Shown in pieces: positions 50,515 to 63,547 of a stretch of 64,000 nucleotides of DNA. The translations under genes and the position numbers were made by a program. The notes beneath the pieces are model-generated. The model saw only the letters and a program-made list of their open reading frames with translations. It did no database searches and was not told where the DNA came from. Positions within the stretch are counted from its first letter, which is position 1. Each line of letters opens with the position of its first letter. Source of the DNA: Trichoderma breve (taxonomy: Eukaryota > Ascomycota > Sordariomycetes > Hypocreales > Hypocreaceae); contig NC_079236.1 in NCBI RefSeq assembly GCF_028502605.1, positions 558,001-622,000 of the forward strand, read 5' to 3'.

Positions 50515-51303
50515 GATGTCTTTGAAGCCGAATCAATATAGACAAGAAAGATTGTTGTTGTATGAAACTGGAGCATTTTATGGTATATTTGAGAAACAGC
50601 AGACACATTGACTTATGTATACGTTGACTTCTCGACTTGCTGTTCTTATTATTGCTTACCTTTCTCAAAACTGTACCCATCAGTTCATGCACCCACTGAA
50701 CCAAGCCCCACTGCGGACGTTGCGGCCGCCGCGGTTAAGCTGAGTCGAGTTCTAAACCTTCGCCATTTGGAATGGAAAACAAAAAGACCGGCCGCACATT
50801 CCCGCAGTACCCACAGTACCTGTATACTACACTGTCTAGGTAGGTACCTTTCATAACCCCTATGTACGATACACAGAACAGCTATGACTTTAGTCATTGA
50901 TCGTAGACTACTCCGTAGTCAACCGAGTCCTACTACAACAGCTGCGGCCGCTACAGCTAACCCAGTCAAGTTTTTACATGACCCGAGGTACATGTCCCTA
51001 TTCCGCCTTTGCCCTTCTTTATTGCGATGCAACAAAAGCCAAACGCTTCAAAGGGCCAATAGCCATGGCCCCGTTAACATCAGCCTCGGCTACTTCGTAC
51101 TGCCTACATGATATCAGATATACAGGACCCGCCAAGAGCCCTGGTGTCGGAAATGATCCTGCGTGGCTTAAGAACAGCGCGAGGAAGAGGGTAGATTACA
51201 TGTGCCTGAGTTGCTGAGGAATAGGGGATCGGTATCATACGGCCTATGGTACCCTGTTTTTGTGAAGCCTACGGAGTTGAATGAACTGCACTGCTTTGCT
51301 CTC
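50515..51303. other. Spacer with SDR promoter
   Basis: About 0.8 kb; no gene seen. NotI-type GCGGCCGC motifs occur at about 50722 and 50943. Confidence 0.5.
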
Positions 51304-53187
51304 TTAGAAAGTCTCTTGTCCCATTTCCCGCTCTGCTACATTTAAAAGCTCGAGATAGGCTCCTACCACGTCTGTTAGAGTTGAAACTTGAAACAATGAA
51401 GCTACCATTGATAGACACCGTACCTGCAGCTTTCCATCTGGTATTCATCATCTGAAGAGCGTTTACACAAATGGTTTTCCCAATGAGATATTGCTCATTG
51501 CTAGTTTCCATGGCCATCCACGAAAGAGCAACGGATGTACGATAAAGACAATGTAACACTAGAGGGGAGAGGCACACCAAGTGAGAGTCTTGCGCTAGTT
51601 TCATCAGCACCTGGGCAAAGGACACGACTCTAGAGCAGTTCTCCTTCATCTTGGCAATAGAGCGATCCATGCATTCGCGAAGAAGTGCCGCTGTTTCTAT
51701 ATCAATTGGCATGTTTTCGCTGAACGAGTCACAACTGTGATGATCGCTGAGCTTCATCTGGGCACTGACATCGTTAAGATTCGTTTCCACGAAGCACATA
51801 AAAGGGTATAGTTACCTCAAACAAAGAGACTGTGCGAGATAGAAAGCTCCTGCGACGGCAGAGTTTTCAGTTAACAGAGACAAAATTGAGGATGTGGTTT
51901 GGTGTAATAATTCCATGTCCTCGAGCATAAATGCAGGCGTACTAGTTTGATCATTGCAGTGCTTGATCACTCGTCCTAATAAATGTGACGCTTGAGCCAC
52001 GCGTGCAAATGGGCTGACCTGCATGCTGGTAGCAGATGCTAAAGACAATCTTTCTGGAGGCACGATTTCCTACTCCGACACGTCATTAGTCGAGTATCTT
52101 GGTCTGCAACGAGCTGACGATCATACCCCATTTTTCCAAGCTTCATCGTCTACGGGAATGGGCGTGTCAATAGTTGGGTCTTCCGTGAATAATGACCGCT
52201 GGTCGCTTCCAGCTGCGACATATCTAGCACAACGTTAAGACCAAAGTCATCCAAACAGAGCGTGGTTACAGACCTGTCGAGTATAACAACGTACCACCAT
52301 GCTCTTTGTCTTTCCTCCCAATCCACCCAGCTCCGTGGTGCTTGTAGAATTTGCGGAGCCAGCTTATTATGCAAGCCGAGGGTAATGCCATGACTAGCAC
52401 ACATTCCGATAGACGTATAAGCCGCCGGAAATATAGCGTGGCCCAATTCATACACCGCAATGATCAAAGCAGCTTGCAGTTTCGTCAAAGTGTACAATCC
52501 GTCCAGTGTATAGCAGAACTTTTTTGCAATCACGTAAAGGGGTGAGCGTTCTGCATCGTTGTTTGTTGGCACTTCGAGAATCAGCTTCATGGACAGTAAT
52601 AGCAGCGCAGTATCCGGCCTTAGCCCATTCTGGCTCCGATGATTGATCAGTCTGTCTAACTTGGCTTCGTTCAAGATAGGCATCCAAGTATTCATCAATC
52701 GAAAATATTGAGTTTTTATATGATCAACGGCTAATTGATCCCCAATGGCGGTAGACACTTCTTGGGGAATGGAAACATTAACCACAGTATTAGACTTTGT
52801 GCAATATTCCGAGAGCCCTGAGTCCAAGAAAAGAGACTTCAAATAGAGCTTGGATGAAGCATCGTGAAGTATTGGCGCAGCCGTTATATCGTCGAAACTT
52901 GACAATACCGATGGCGTCTGGTTTGACAACCGAGCAACCTGCTGCTCCAGTTCAGAGATTCTGGAGCGCAGACTGGCCGAGTCATCGGTACCATTTGTTA
53001 GCCCCGAATAATCGCAATGACGGCGAAACCTATTCAGTCAATAACAATTACTAAAACTATGTGAAGCATGGATTCACCTTTTGCATAAAGAACAGGTCGG
53101 GATACTCTTATCGCAGCGACGCTTGTTCTTCTGGCATGCAGCACAAGCACGAGCGGCCGTTTCGGCCGCAACTGAGCTTTCAGCCAT
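51304..53187 (-). CDS. Zn2Cys6 transcription factor with fungal-specific domain
   Basis: Exon 1 encodes MAESSVAAETAARACAACQKNKRRCDKSIPTCSLCKR; the next exon adds FRRHCDYSG, completing the six-Cys cluster. A coiled-coil-like RSRISELEQQVARL follows as a dimerisation helix. The regulatory domain includes YFRLMNTWMPILNEAKLD, SIGMCASHGITLGLHNK and WVDWEERQRAWWYVVILD. An intron just after VILD (to near 52212) is required to reach SDQRSLFTEDPTIDTPIPVDDEAWKNG. Two more introns follow, and the protein ends YLELLNVAEREMGQETF at 51304. It is divergent from the carboxylesterase and tandem with the SDR, so it may control either or both. Confidence 0.88.
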
Positions 53188-53928
53188 GAAACTCGGTCGT
53201 AGATGGATATTCCAGGAAGAGAATGGTCACGTTGATATAATATTGTGAGAGGAATGTTATATCCTGAGCTAGTGTGCGGCCGCACGCTAAAAGTGTTCTA
53301 TCAGCTGACTGAAAGTTCAAATGTTCTTTACCCATCCTGCGGAGTATATTAGGAGCTGCCAGGTTGCTCTTGTGGGGTAGCTAATACTACATTCACTCAA
53401 TGTCATTATTCACTTAACATTTATGTCACCTTGTTTCTTCAATATACTTATTATTATCATTATAAGGGCCAGATTGTAGCATATATGTATAGTTATTTAG
53501 AATCTTTTCATGGTTTCATATCACCTGAGAGACTTGTCTGGTGGGTTCTTAGAATACAAATTGTAGAGAAAGGGGACTGCAATATTTGCATTTACCGACG
53601 AGTCTTCGCCTTCAAGTTGATTAAAAAAAAATGGAATTAACGGCTAGAGAACTCGGGAACCAAAAGCTAAGCCATGGCCTCGCAAGGGGCATATTCAACT
53701 GGACTAAGAACATCTTGCCCAAACTCGGAGTTATACTCTTCACCGTAAAGTGCGGCAAAGCGGGACATGGCGGAGTTGCAACTGCTACTCCTTAAAAGTC
53801 CGCCTTTTCGATGATTTATATCCATTGAGGGATACACAGAGATATAAATACTCACTTGATCACTCTATTTAGGAGCTCTTCCATCAGCCATCATACATAG
53901 GATAATTCTACGCTTGACATATTGAATC
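53188..53928. promoter_or_regulatory. Divergent promoter between Zn2Cys6 regulator and carboxylesterase
   Basis: About 0.74 kb from which the regulator (left) and esterase (right) are transcribed outward, the usual layout for an esterase controlled by its neighbour. It has AT-rich stretches; no repeated CGG sites were noticed. Confidence 0.5.
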
Positions 53929-55710
53929 ATGAGCACAACCGTCGAATTCCTCCTCGGTTCTTTGGCACTTGCCAGCAGTATCTTAGGCAATGATTCAAGT
54001 CTCCCAACAGTGGACCTAGGCTACCAGATTCACCGCGCCATTTCCTTGGATGTGAGCACCTCCCCTTTCTAACCAAGGCGGGACCTGTTTATTAAACATC
54101 AGTCACAGGAAACATTCAACACTTACAACTTCACCAACATACCATATGCGGAACCTCCTTTAGGTCCTCTGAGATTTAAAGCACCCATTCCACCTAGAGG
54201 TCGGAAGTCTGAGATCCAAGATGGTAGTATTGGAAAGATCTGTCCTCAAGCCAATACTAAATGGAATGGGATGGGATCCCTGTTTGCCGCTGCTTACGCA
54301 ACAGGCAGGCTCCCATTCAACTATACGCAAGCTGAGGAGACTTTGGCCAATTCGCCGCCTCGAGCAATGGATCCTCGGGTCACTGAAGATTGTCTCGTTT
54401 TGGATGTGCTAGTTCCGAAAGCAGTCTTTCATGAACAATCCAAGTCAAAGGGAGCTCCTGTCTTGGTGTGGATTTATGTAAGTTCGCTCTCGAGCTTGTT
54501 CATTTAGCAAGTGAGTTATTCTAATGCGCTTCAGGGAGGCGGCTATGCCCTTGGGGATAAGACTATGTTTGGGAGCCCACACGAGCTTATTGCGGCCACC
54601 CAGCAAGGTGAAAACCAAGGTGCTATCTGGGTAGCCATGAACTATCGCCTTGGAGCCTTCGGGTTCCTCTCTGGCCCTACCTTGCAAGAGACCGGCACAG
54701 CGAATGCAGGTCTTCATGACCAGAGACTCGCTCTTGAATGGGTGCAGGAGAACATCCACAAGTTTGGCGGAGACCCTGATAACGTCACTCTCATGGGTAT
54801 TTCAGCGGGTGGTGGTTCAGTTATGCACCAGATTACGGCATACGGTGGCTTGAAGCCGGCACTATTCCACCAAGCTATCACGCAGTCATCGGCCTTTGTT
54901 CCTAATCCAGGGACCCAATTGCAGGAGGACGCTTTCAACGACTTTCTCTCGCTTCTCAATGTCAGCTCTCTCGAAGAGGCTCGAGCTCTGGACTCGGCCA
55001 CCCTGATTGAAGCAAATGCTAAACAGATCGCTGAGGCACCACACGGCACATTTATCTTTGGCCCAACTGTCGATGGCGATTTTGTCCCTGGTGTGCCAAC
55101 GAAACTGATCCTTCAGGGTTCCTATTCAAAAGGCATCTCTATTTTATCTTCTTATATGAGCCATGAGGGTATTTTCTTCATAGATCCAAGGGCCATTGAC
55201 GACGAAAGGCTATTGCGTCAGCACCTTCGGAATATTTTCCCCCATATGTCGAAAAGAAACTTTGACTTTGTCTTCGATACACTATATTCACCAACTTATG
55301 ATGGGTCCTATCCCTATAAAGCTCCTCTTGAACGAGCGGAACTTATTATTGCTGAATCAATCTTCATCTGCAACCAGAACTCCATGTTAAAAAGTGCAAT
55401 GCAACAAGGCACAGCGGCGTTCGGATACCAGTTCTCGATCCCACCAGCGCTTCATGGTGGCGACCAGCCCTATATTTTCCCCAATGGTCCATTCCCCGAC
55501 GTCGATCCTATTATTTCCAAATTCGTTCAACAAACCATCGCCAGTTTTGTTAACAATGGTGTGCCGTCTGAACAAATTACTGGAGCCTCGATCCCTCCGT
55601 ACGCGACCAACAAATCTGTTCTTAATCTGGTCCCGAACTCCCCAGTAATTATTCCTGATCCAACAGCTAATGAGAGATGTGATTGGTGGCATAAAGCTTT
55701 ATATAGTTAA
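53929..55710 (+). CDS. Type-B carboxylesterase/lipase
   Basis: Alpha/beta hydrolase of the cholinesterase/carboxylesterase family in three exons (introns about 54051-54108 and 54478-54534). Marks are YAEPPLGPLRFKAP, EDCLVLDVLVP, the oxyanion loop GGGYALGD, the nucleophile in GISAGGGSV, the acid in SHEGIF and the His in LHGGDQPYIF. The N-terminus SLALASSILG is a weak secretion signal. The nucleophile elbow reads GISAG instead of the common GESAG; the Ser and both glycines remain. Several N-glycosylation sequons fit a secreted protein. Role: hydrolysis of an ester from the environment or of a metabolite; substrate unknown. Confidence 0.93.
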
Positions 55711-56728
55711 ATTATCGAGTGTTATAAAACGGTTTGTTGGTGGTAGATAGACATATTTTTAAGAACCTATGAGCTCTGAGCTGTAGCTTACCGTATGTAG
55801 AAATAGTGTATCCGAACCCAACCTACATTGTCGTAGATCGATCGTCGTAGGCAAAGCAACACCTTTCACACGAGGATCTTCTCTAGCTATGATCCTGTAC
55901 AATGTCTAAAGTTGGACAAGGAAATTAATGTCACTGCCATTGCTCCATGCTGCATATGCTCAATTATTTTGAGATACGAAATGCAAAGGGCTCGTGCTTT
56001 ATATTGTGCTGTTAAGTAAATGAAGAGGATATTGCCGTCTCTCCAACGGCAGCATAATTTACTGACATCACAACTCCTTGCGCCATTACGTATGTATATT
56101 ACTTATCAACACGTCCGATATACGTTCAAGATTTAAGCTACTACACATGATATCATCCAGAGACTCTGCCTGCTTGTAGTTAGAAACTCTCGTATTGTTA
56201 CGTAGAAGGATGCTTTCTATCGGATTGCTCGAATACGTATCAAATACAAAAAATACCATTACTATGAACCACAGAAGCATTTCATTTTTGTGACAACGCT
56301 CTGTGTGATGATATCATCGTAAATTTAGGACAAGTGCTCCTTCATAAATTCGGCGACATCCAGCGCTGCAGGGCCCACGTAAGCTTCGTTATCGTAAAAG
56401 TCCAACCTCTCCATATGATGAAGGCCAATATGTGTTAGCCTTTTTATGATAAATGTTCATTTTCATCTGAAATTTGCCCTCTATCACATCCGAATATGAT
56501 ACCTTACTATCATAGTTCCCAATCCTCAACTGCACTGCTCAAATACCCCTCATTCAGCTCGTTTTATCACAGCCACAGCTACACGATAAGGCTGAATTAC
56601 AGCTCAAACTATTGATCTTGGCATCGAAAACGTCTATCAACATCTTCGCGCTCCATTTTCCTCCATGAATCACCAAATGCATTCGTGCAAATTTTGCTTC
56701 TTCTCTCTTTAGCTTATCGCGTGCCACC
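55711..56728. other. Intergenic region before the HET gene
   Basis: About 1 kb without a supported gene; AT-rich, with the HET-gene promoter at the right. Confidence 0.5.
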
Positions 56729-59579
56729 ATGTTGCAGTTCTTCTCAGACTATGTCGCGGTTCTTCGATTCATCGCCGGTGCGAAAGGATTCCATGATCCC
56801 CGGAACAGATACTTTGCGAATAATTTCTGGACAAGTATGCATATATGTGGCATCACAGCTGCATATTTGGGCATGGTATTGCCGTCCCAAAACGAGTCGA
56901 CCGGCATTAGTAGCCCTGAGGAAGGCTTTCATCAACGACAACAAATCTAGACTTGTCGTTCCCGTCTTCAAAATGTTATGGCTTGTGATATTTAGGACAA
57001 GAGGTCGTGGCCGACGAATTTTCCTACAAATAATGAACGGCCTCGTCAACCTCACATGGTGGGGTGCATTTGCAGCATATGGATTTTGGGTCTTCGAATA
57101 TGAGTTCCTGAATCACTGTGCATTTCTATACGGGGCAGCCTTGATCACCATTTTGGTGCAGCTTACTATCGGGGAGAAACAGGATTGGACGGCTAATACC
57201 GAGCTCGCCAACTTACGACACAACACTGGTTGGTCAACTTGCCTTTACGTCTTGCTGAGCCTCTGGATTGGGTGGCTCTACATTATCTCTAGGTCTACGT
57301 CTACTTTGTCTCCTGTTCTTGGTCATTTTGCGAGAATAGGATACTTTGCTCTAACCCAGTCCACAACAATGTTCATGATTCTCTTTCTTGCGCGACAGGA
57401 CCGACATAGTTATCTCTCCCCGGAAGGCTCTTTAAAGACTTGCGAACGCCCTATTCAATTTTGTGTACTCTGCAGTGGCACTGTAATAAAAGCCATGAAA
57501 GAGCGACATGATTCTCAAGGTGCTCATCATTGGACTTCTGGCTCTCTCGCCGCATCGGTTAAAGCTGGCTGTCGTGTCTGTTCTACTGTTTGGGAACAAA
57601 GAAGAGGATTGAAACGTGATTTCCTCGGATATATCATGTTTTGGAAGCCTGTAACGTCATGGAAAGCCTCTATCCTCGGATTGACCATCATTTCCGAGGA
57701 GCCGAGAGGAGAATATTCGAGAGCAAGATGTAGTTTCAAGCTGGCTTCACTGGAAGCCAGTGACATTACATCTCAATCCTTGTCAAATAACACGGGATCA
57801 TACACCTCTTTAAACCAAGTCTCTAAGTGGCTACAGGTTTGTAGAACAAACCACGCCCACTGTCGCAATAAAAGTCTTACAGGTGTAGCATTCAAGCCTA
57901 CTAGACTTTTGTTTCTCCAGTCCGAAGGGGAGAGTATCCGAGTGCGGCTTCATTGTTCAACAGAGCAGCTTCCAGCCGTCCCATACATGACCTTGAGTCA
58001 TTGCTGGGGTGGAGGTAGTCCACTGCGACTCGTGAAAACATCACTTTCAGCGTTTCAGCAAAACATTGACACGAAGAAGTTACCAAAGACCTTTCTACAA
58101 GCTGCACAACTGGCAAAATACTTAGGTTGTTCATATCTGTGGATCGACTCCTTATGCATCATACAGGACGATTGGGATGATTGGCTACGAGAAGCGGCTC
58201 TAATGGGCAATGTGTATAAGAATTCTATCTGTAACATTGCCGCGACCGATGGCAGAAATTCTTCACAGGGCTGTCTCTATATGAGAAATCATCGTGCCAT
58301 TCAGCCAGAGCCCTGCAACGGGATTTCAGGTCAGAGCGAGTATCTGGTCAATGATTCAGATGTGTTCAAACATCATGTCTTATACACTCGCGGTTGGGTA
58401 TTACAAGAAGTTATTTTGGCACCCCGGGTTTTGCATTGTTGCCGTGAGCAGCTGTATTGGCACTGCGACGAACTCCGGGCTTCGGAGATTTTCCCGAATG
58501 GAATGCCAGCGTCCATTTCAGAAGATTACCACCTCGTAACAAAATATCGAAGCTTTAGCAGCGGTGGGCAGCGTACTATTCTTACGTCTTCGGCTCTGGA
58601 AAAGATCGCATCAAACTTGCCCTATTATGCAAGTTCTGCAGCGGCACCTCGCTGGATTGAGTTCCCGGAAGCCTATTCAGCTAACCTTGATATAAACACG
58701 CTCGGCTTCGAAATACTAGGCAAAGACTCAGGTATCCCTCTGGAAGACGTAAGCAAATACATAAATCACCTTTCTTTACATGAAGAACTCAGCCTCAGAT
58801 AGAAGCTCAAAGCTAGTCATCCATTTACCTACTGGGCGAGACTCGTCCAAGCATATTGCAGCATGTCTTTCACTAGAGCAGAGGACCGAGCAGCTGCTTT
58901 TTCTGGTATAATCTCGCTTTTAAGACCACATCTCGGAGATTACCTGATTGGATTGTGGAAGGTATTCCTGCCTTTCGAGCTATTATGGGTTGCAGTGAAG
59001 CCTTCTAATAGACAGAAAGCATTGAGAGTGCCAAGTTGGTCTTGGATGTCCATCGATGGCGCTGTTGAATACTCCAGGTGTGGGCACAGCGGGCAACATG
59101 ACCAAATCCTCGTTCAATTGCTTTCCGTGTCAGTCAATTATGTTTTTATCGACATGTCTCGCGCCTCCAGCTGGGAGATGAGGCTCCGGGGTAAGCTCGC
59201 TGCTGGAGACTATAAGCACAGAGGTAACAGGCTGTCCAAGCGAGTTCACATGCACTACATCGGAAACCCAACTTGGCAAGTCTTGCCATCTGGGGAATTC
59301 CAGATGCACCCTGCGGAGCTACTCCTGGAATCCGATAATCCACCCCCTCCATCAATTTTCCTGGATGAGGTTGAACCAGTTGAACTATACGACGGACAGT
59401 TTGTCTTCTTTCTTCTCTTCAAAGATAAAGTCGCCGGGGTTAAGGTCCAGACGGGCCTTGTGTTACGTCTGGTGGAAGATGAGCAACGATTTCGCAGGAT
59501 TGGTGATTTTGATGGCTCAAATCCGAAGGTGCAGGAAACTTTTGATGCAGTTGAGCCTACCGAGGTCATCTTGGTGTGA
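56729..59579 (+). CDS. Membrane-anchored HET-domain protein
   Basis: I place the start at 56729, in the context GCCACCATG (MLQFFSDYVAVLRF). An intron at 56835-56910 then joins NNFWT to IALRKAFIND in frame. The N-terminal 250 residues hold about four hydrophobic segments (LTWWGAFAAYGFWVF, CAFLYGAALITILV, LYVLLSLWIGWLYII, TTMFMILFLA). A Cys-rich stretch follows (FCVLCSGTV, GCRVCSTVW), then a HET domain with MTLSHCWGGG, YLWIDSLCIIQDD and NICNIAATDG-like SICNIAATDG, then YTRGWVLQE. A second intron (about 58750-58812) links to the C-terminal WARLVQAYCSMSFTRAEDR and VPSWSWMSIDG. HET proteins trigger non-self recognition and cell death or related regulation in fungi. The open frame indicates a functional gene. 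Confidence 0.9.
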
Positions 59580-61525
59580 GCATTCCTAAGTATGGTATGA
59601 TCAGTCCAGCTTTCACATGCGAAAATAGTGGGTGATAACAACCCTTTTTGATGAAACCCAATGACATTTATATCTTTAGCTTTAAGAGAGATACTCATAA
59701 GAGTTAAAGACCAAGTTTAAAGAATTATGTCTAAGAATGTCTTTGTGCTTGACCATCTTCGTCGAACCGAGGTGGCATACAATCTTTACACACTTCGGAA
59801 GGGCATTGTACGGCTAAGAGTCATGGGTGGATCTCCAACATGCTGAGCACTAAAAGGACATGTTTGCTTCTAGTTCCGCCGTAGAACCAACCAATGTTTC
59901 GCTTCGATGAGTTATTATTGTCACGGAATATACACAAAGCCTTAGCTTGTGCGAGTTGCAATGATCCTGTCGCCTAACAACGAATCACGACAAAAATCGT
60001 CCCTAAGCACCCAGAAGACATCACCAACTCCGCGAAACCCGAATAAAACAAACGCAGTTGGGATGGTCTAATACTTGTTTACACATCCCGACAATCTACA
60101 TTAGTTCGGTAATTTCTCAGCTTGCCTTCCGCAGAATAGATCCAACAACACAATGACATCGTTTAGAGTGCGGGTCTCGCTTGAGTATACTGCATATGGC
60201 ATACAGTCATTTCTGTCATAGCGTTCACAAGTATGGAAAGGCAAGTTGTTCTTAGACATATGAGTGATGACTTGATACAGATACCTCAAGGTCTATAATT
60301 TGTCGTTATATCGATTGTGTTTCTATTCCACGTGTTCAGGCGAGTTTATTCTTTCTATCTACATGTAATCTTACTTTATCGGGATTTCCACGTAGGCTCT
60401 CCGAAATGCGGCGTCCAAACCTCTCCGAGCCAACGAATTAGCACTACCTTGCAGTATGGCTTAACTACTCGTACATGTAATAAGCCAGTGTTGCTCAATC
60501 TCGTCCATTCTACACAAGCCTCCTGAAATCGACAATCTGAAGAGGATATTCTTCCATATTCTCGGCAGTAGATACGTGACATTTATGCAAATGGTGACGC
60601 AGAGCATCCCCCCCCCCCTGATGATCAGTGTTCGAGCCGCGGCTACCATCTCCCACAGTCCGGAAGTCCCCTATGGAGTCATCGCCGCTCAACCATCCAT
60701 GTTGCGATTTCTGGGGCTCATTTACTCTCTCTTGCCCTTATAAGCAAGAGCTAGTGCCCAACACCAATCAGCAGCGCGTTGCATCTCAGTGACCAGGGGG
60801 TAGGGTGTAAGATTGTGTGGCCCGTGAGCAAAATGCGAAGATAGATGTGCTTTACTTGTGTCCCTGCCTTGATGGAGCTCATCATGGGATGCTGGCAATT
60901 GAAATGGCTCCTGTCGCTTGTAGAGGTACTGAGAGTCAAAGAAACTTCCTTCTGGACCTGCTGCGACTTAGCAAAGGGATGATCGATATCTAGCCTCTTC
61001 AGTCTCAAAGAATTATGTATCCTCGTCAAGAAGAGAGAACAATCACACGAGGTAAGAAATCAGCACTTTAATTTGGGTTGCTCCTAAAAGAGAATGTAGA
61101 TTAGCCAGGTCGGGCAGGCAACCGAGTCAGTCGGTCAACGAAATCGGGAGACTTTGGGAGTCATGTACCCTGCTTCTTTCGCAAACGAGGGCCCATCAAG
61201 CATTCTGTTCCAGATGACAACGCCAAGTTAATTAATTGTCGACTTTCTAATTGATCGATGCACAATCCCTCTTTTAAGTACATTTACCCAGTCCCCATCA
61301 GTCTGTATAGTCCAGCTACTTGGTAGGATATACCTCAGCGGAGTGATTAATATGACGGTGGTGTGCTTCCATTCTATATCTCCTGGTTTTTTGCCTTGGT
61401 CTTCGATCACTTCCAGGCAAAATATAAGGTTATTTATGCGTAATAAACACGACATAGTCATCTAGCACCTATTTTAGTCTTCGCATCAACAAGTGTCTTG
61501 CTCTCAGGCCAATACAGTACTCCAA
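59580..61525. other. 1.9-kb stretch without a supported gene
   Basis: Convergent flank of the HET gene and the right-hand P450. It includes an 11-C run at about 60608-60618. Only short ORFs without recognisable domains. Confidence 0.5.
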
Positions 61526-63547
61526 TTATGCAGCCAACTCCTCTCTATATCGGAATTGCAGCATTGGTCCTTTCTGTGAACTGACAAACCGGTCATACAG
61601 CTGAAACTCGGTCTTGCATCCCCTGCCTTCCTGGGCATCTCCAATTCCTTCACCCATGTTGCTGCTGGGATCCAGGCGAATATCCAACAGCCAGATGAGG
61701 CGAGCTAAAGCGATGGACATCTCCTGGTAAGCCAGGTATTTTCCAATACAGCTACTACGGCCGCCACCAAATGGGGTGAATCCATAAGATTGTCCCACTG
61801 CTGGTCGCATTTTGGATGATTCCTTGCCTGACACTGGGACAGAACCGTCTTTTAGTCCTTTGATACGTTCCTCAGGCAACCAGCGCTCAGGCGCATAGGT
61901 TAACGGCTCGGCAAAGTTGTCTTCGCTGTGATGCATAGAATAGTGCGGTATTCCCAAGTTCACGCCCGCTGGGAAATATTCGCCGTCAACCGTCAATCCC
62001 CCAGGGCCTACGACTCGTGGCAAGATGCTTGGGACGGGGGGTGACATGCGCATAGCCTCATCAATACAGGCAGGCAAGTACGCAATCCTCTGAAGTTCCG
62101 CAGAAGCAAATCGTATAGGACACTTTACGTTGGATCCCTTCTTTCCTACGTCTTCAGGCGATAGGGGGAAAGCTTCACGAATTTCGCGGGTCAGACGTTT
62201 AAGTGTACGGGGATTGTGGGTCAGATAAAACAAGGTCGAAGTTGTCGCCGTGATCATGCCATCTGTACCACCAATGATGAAAAGACTCGCTTCAGAAATG
62301 AGTTCTTCTGTAGAGAAGGTATTGCCAGTCTTGGGATCGCGCGATGCGAGAAGTGCTTGCCAAATATCTCTGTACGGCATAGATGATTGCTCCAGGCGCC
62401 AGAGGGCGAAAGATCGACTGACTGACATCAAGTTGCCCACGCCAACGATGAGTTCTTTGAACAATACCTTGTGTAGATTGCAGAAAAAGAGGGATTGCAT
62501 ATGGCCCACCTTGAGGGCAAAATGTTAGCCAGTTGAATAATATCGTGGATCTCTCATTACCGTTATTTATTCCTCTGTAAATGAAACGCCGAAACGCCGC
62601 TTTGATTTGACTTACCAAGTGGATTCCAGCGACACCGTTGGGTAAATCTTTAACAAAGTGTCGATACTTTGGATCTCTTTGGACATTCCATGTTCGGCCA
62701 AAAGTCACAGAGCCCATGATATCGGCAATACAGAAAGCGACAGCGTATGACATGTCTTTACCTGGGCTCCAGCCATGCTCTCCTTGTGATTTGCTCCCAG
62801 CTCCCTCGCCAATGATGCTGATAAACTCATCAAGGTGTGGCGTTACTTGGTCTTCGAATTCTTTAACCGCAGCCGGTGTAATGGCAGTCATATTGACTCG
62901 GCGCCTGAAAGCATGCGCCTTGTGGTCCACAGTGGTGAGAGACATCTCTGCTCCGAAGAAGCGCTTGAAAGAGCCATACGCATCAGCCTTGAAAGTGTTG
63001 GAATTGACATCGTGAAGATCTCGAGACGCCCTTGCAGAGTTGATTGATAGTCGGTTAGGTCCAAATCGAACGAATTTCCCTTTGAGCATAAGTTGACGAG
63101 TCAAAATGGCGTATCAATGACAAGAAACGTACCATATTTCTTGTGCTGCTTATCAAGCTCGAGATGGCGGCCTCCCTCGGCGATCCAATAAACAGTGTAC
63201 CAGTCAGTGAGCGACGCGATCAAAGGTCCTGGATATTTGGCGAGAGGATGAAAAGCGAGCTTGTAGACTAGATTCGAGAAGAACTATGGCAAACAACCAC
63301 ATTAGCGCTCAATGAAAAGTAAAATAGCGCGATGTGAAACGGTGTTTGGATAGTTCTTGATCTGAATGACTTGAAAACGCGGAAAATTTGAGTAGTGCAT
63401 TCAACGCACCCATTCAAAGAAGATGATAGCTGCGGCTTGTGTATACCAAAGAAGGTTACGAGGTTGCTGCAAGTGGAAATATGACAATGTGGCTAGTCCT
63501 AGGCAGATGCTTGCGAAGGCGCAAGCAGGGATAATGTGAAAGGCCAT
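61526..63547 (-). CDS. Cytochrome P450 monooxygenase
   Basis: Microsomal P450 in about five exons. The start at 63547 gives a hydrophobic N-terminus (MAFHIIPACAFASICLGL) and a second membrane segment, then LAFHPLAKYPGPLI and KYGKFVRFGPNRLS. Later come the I-helix LFIIGGTDGMITATTSTL, the ExxR in DEAMRM, PERWLPEER and the heme loop FGGGRSSCIGK with the Cys ligand. The C-terminus ends FRYREELAA. Introns lie at about 63389-63283 (reverse), 63074-63131, 62523-62617 and others; the exact N-terminal splice is approximate. No other biosynthetic gene is adjacent inside the window, so its pathway may lie to the right. Confidence 0.9.

Noticed and set aside
56685..56728. Upstream extension of the HET gene with an MQILLLLSLAY reading
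   Set aside because: That frame begins with GTG, not ATG, and a better Kozak ATG plus intron explains the start.
60608..60618. Run of 11 C
   Set aside because: Simple homopolymer with no supported function.
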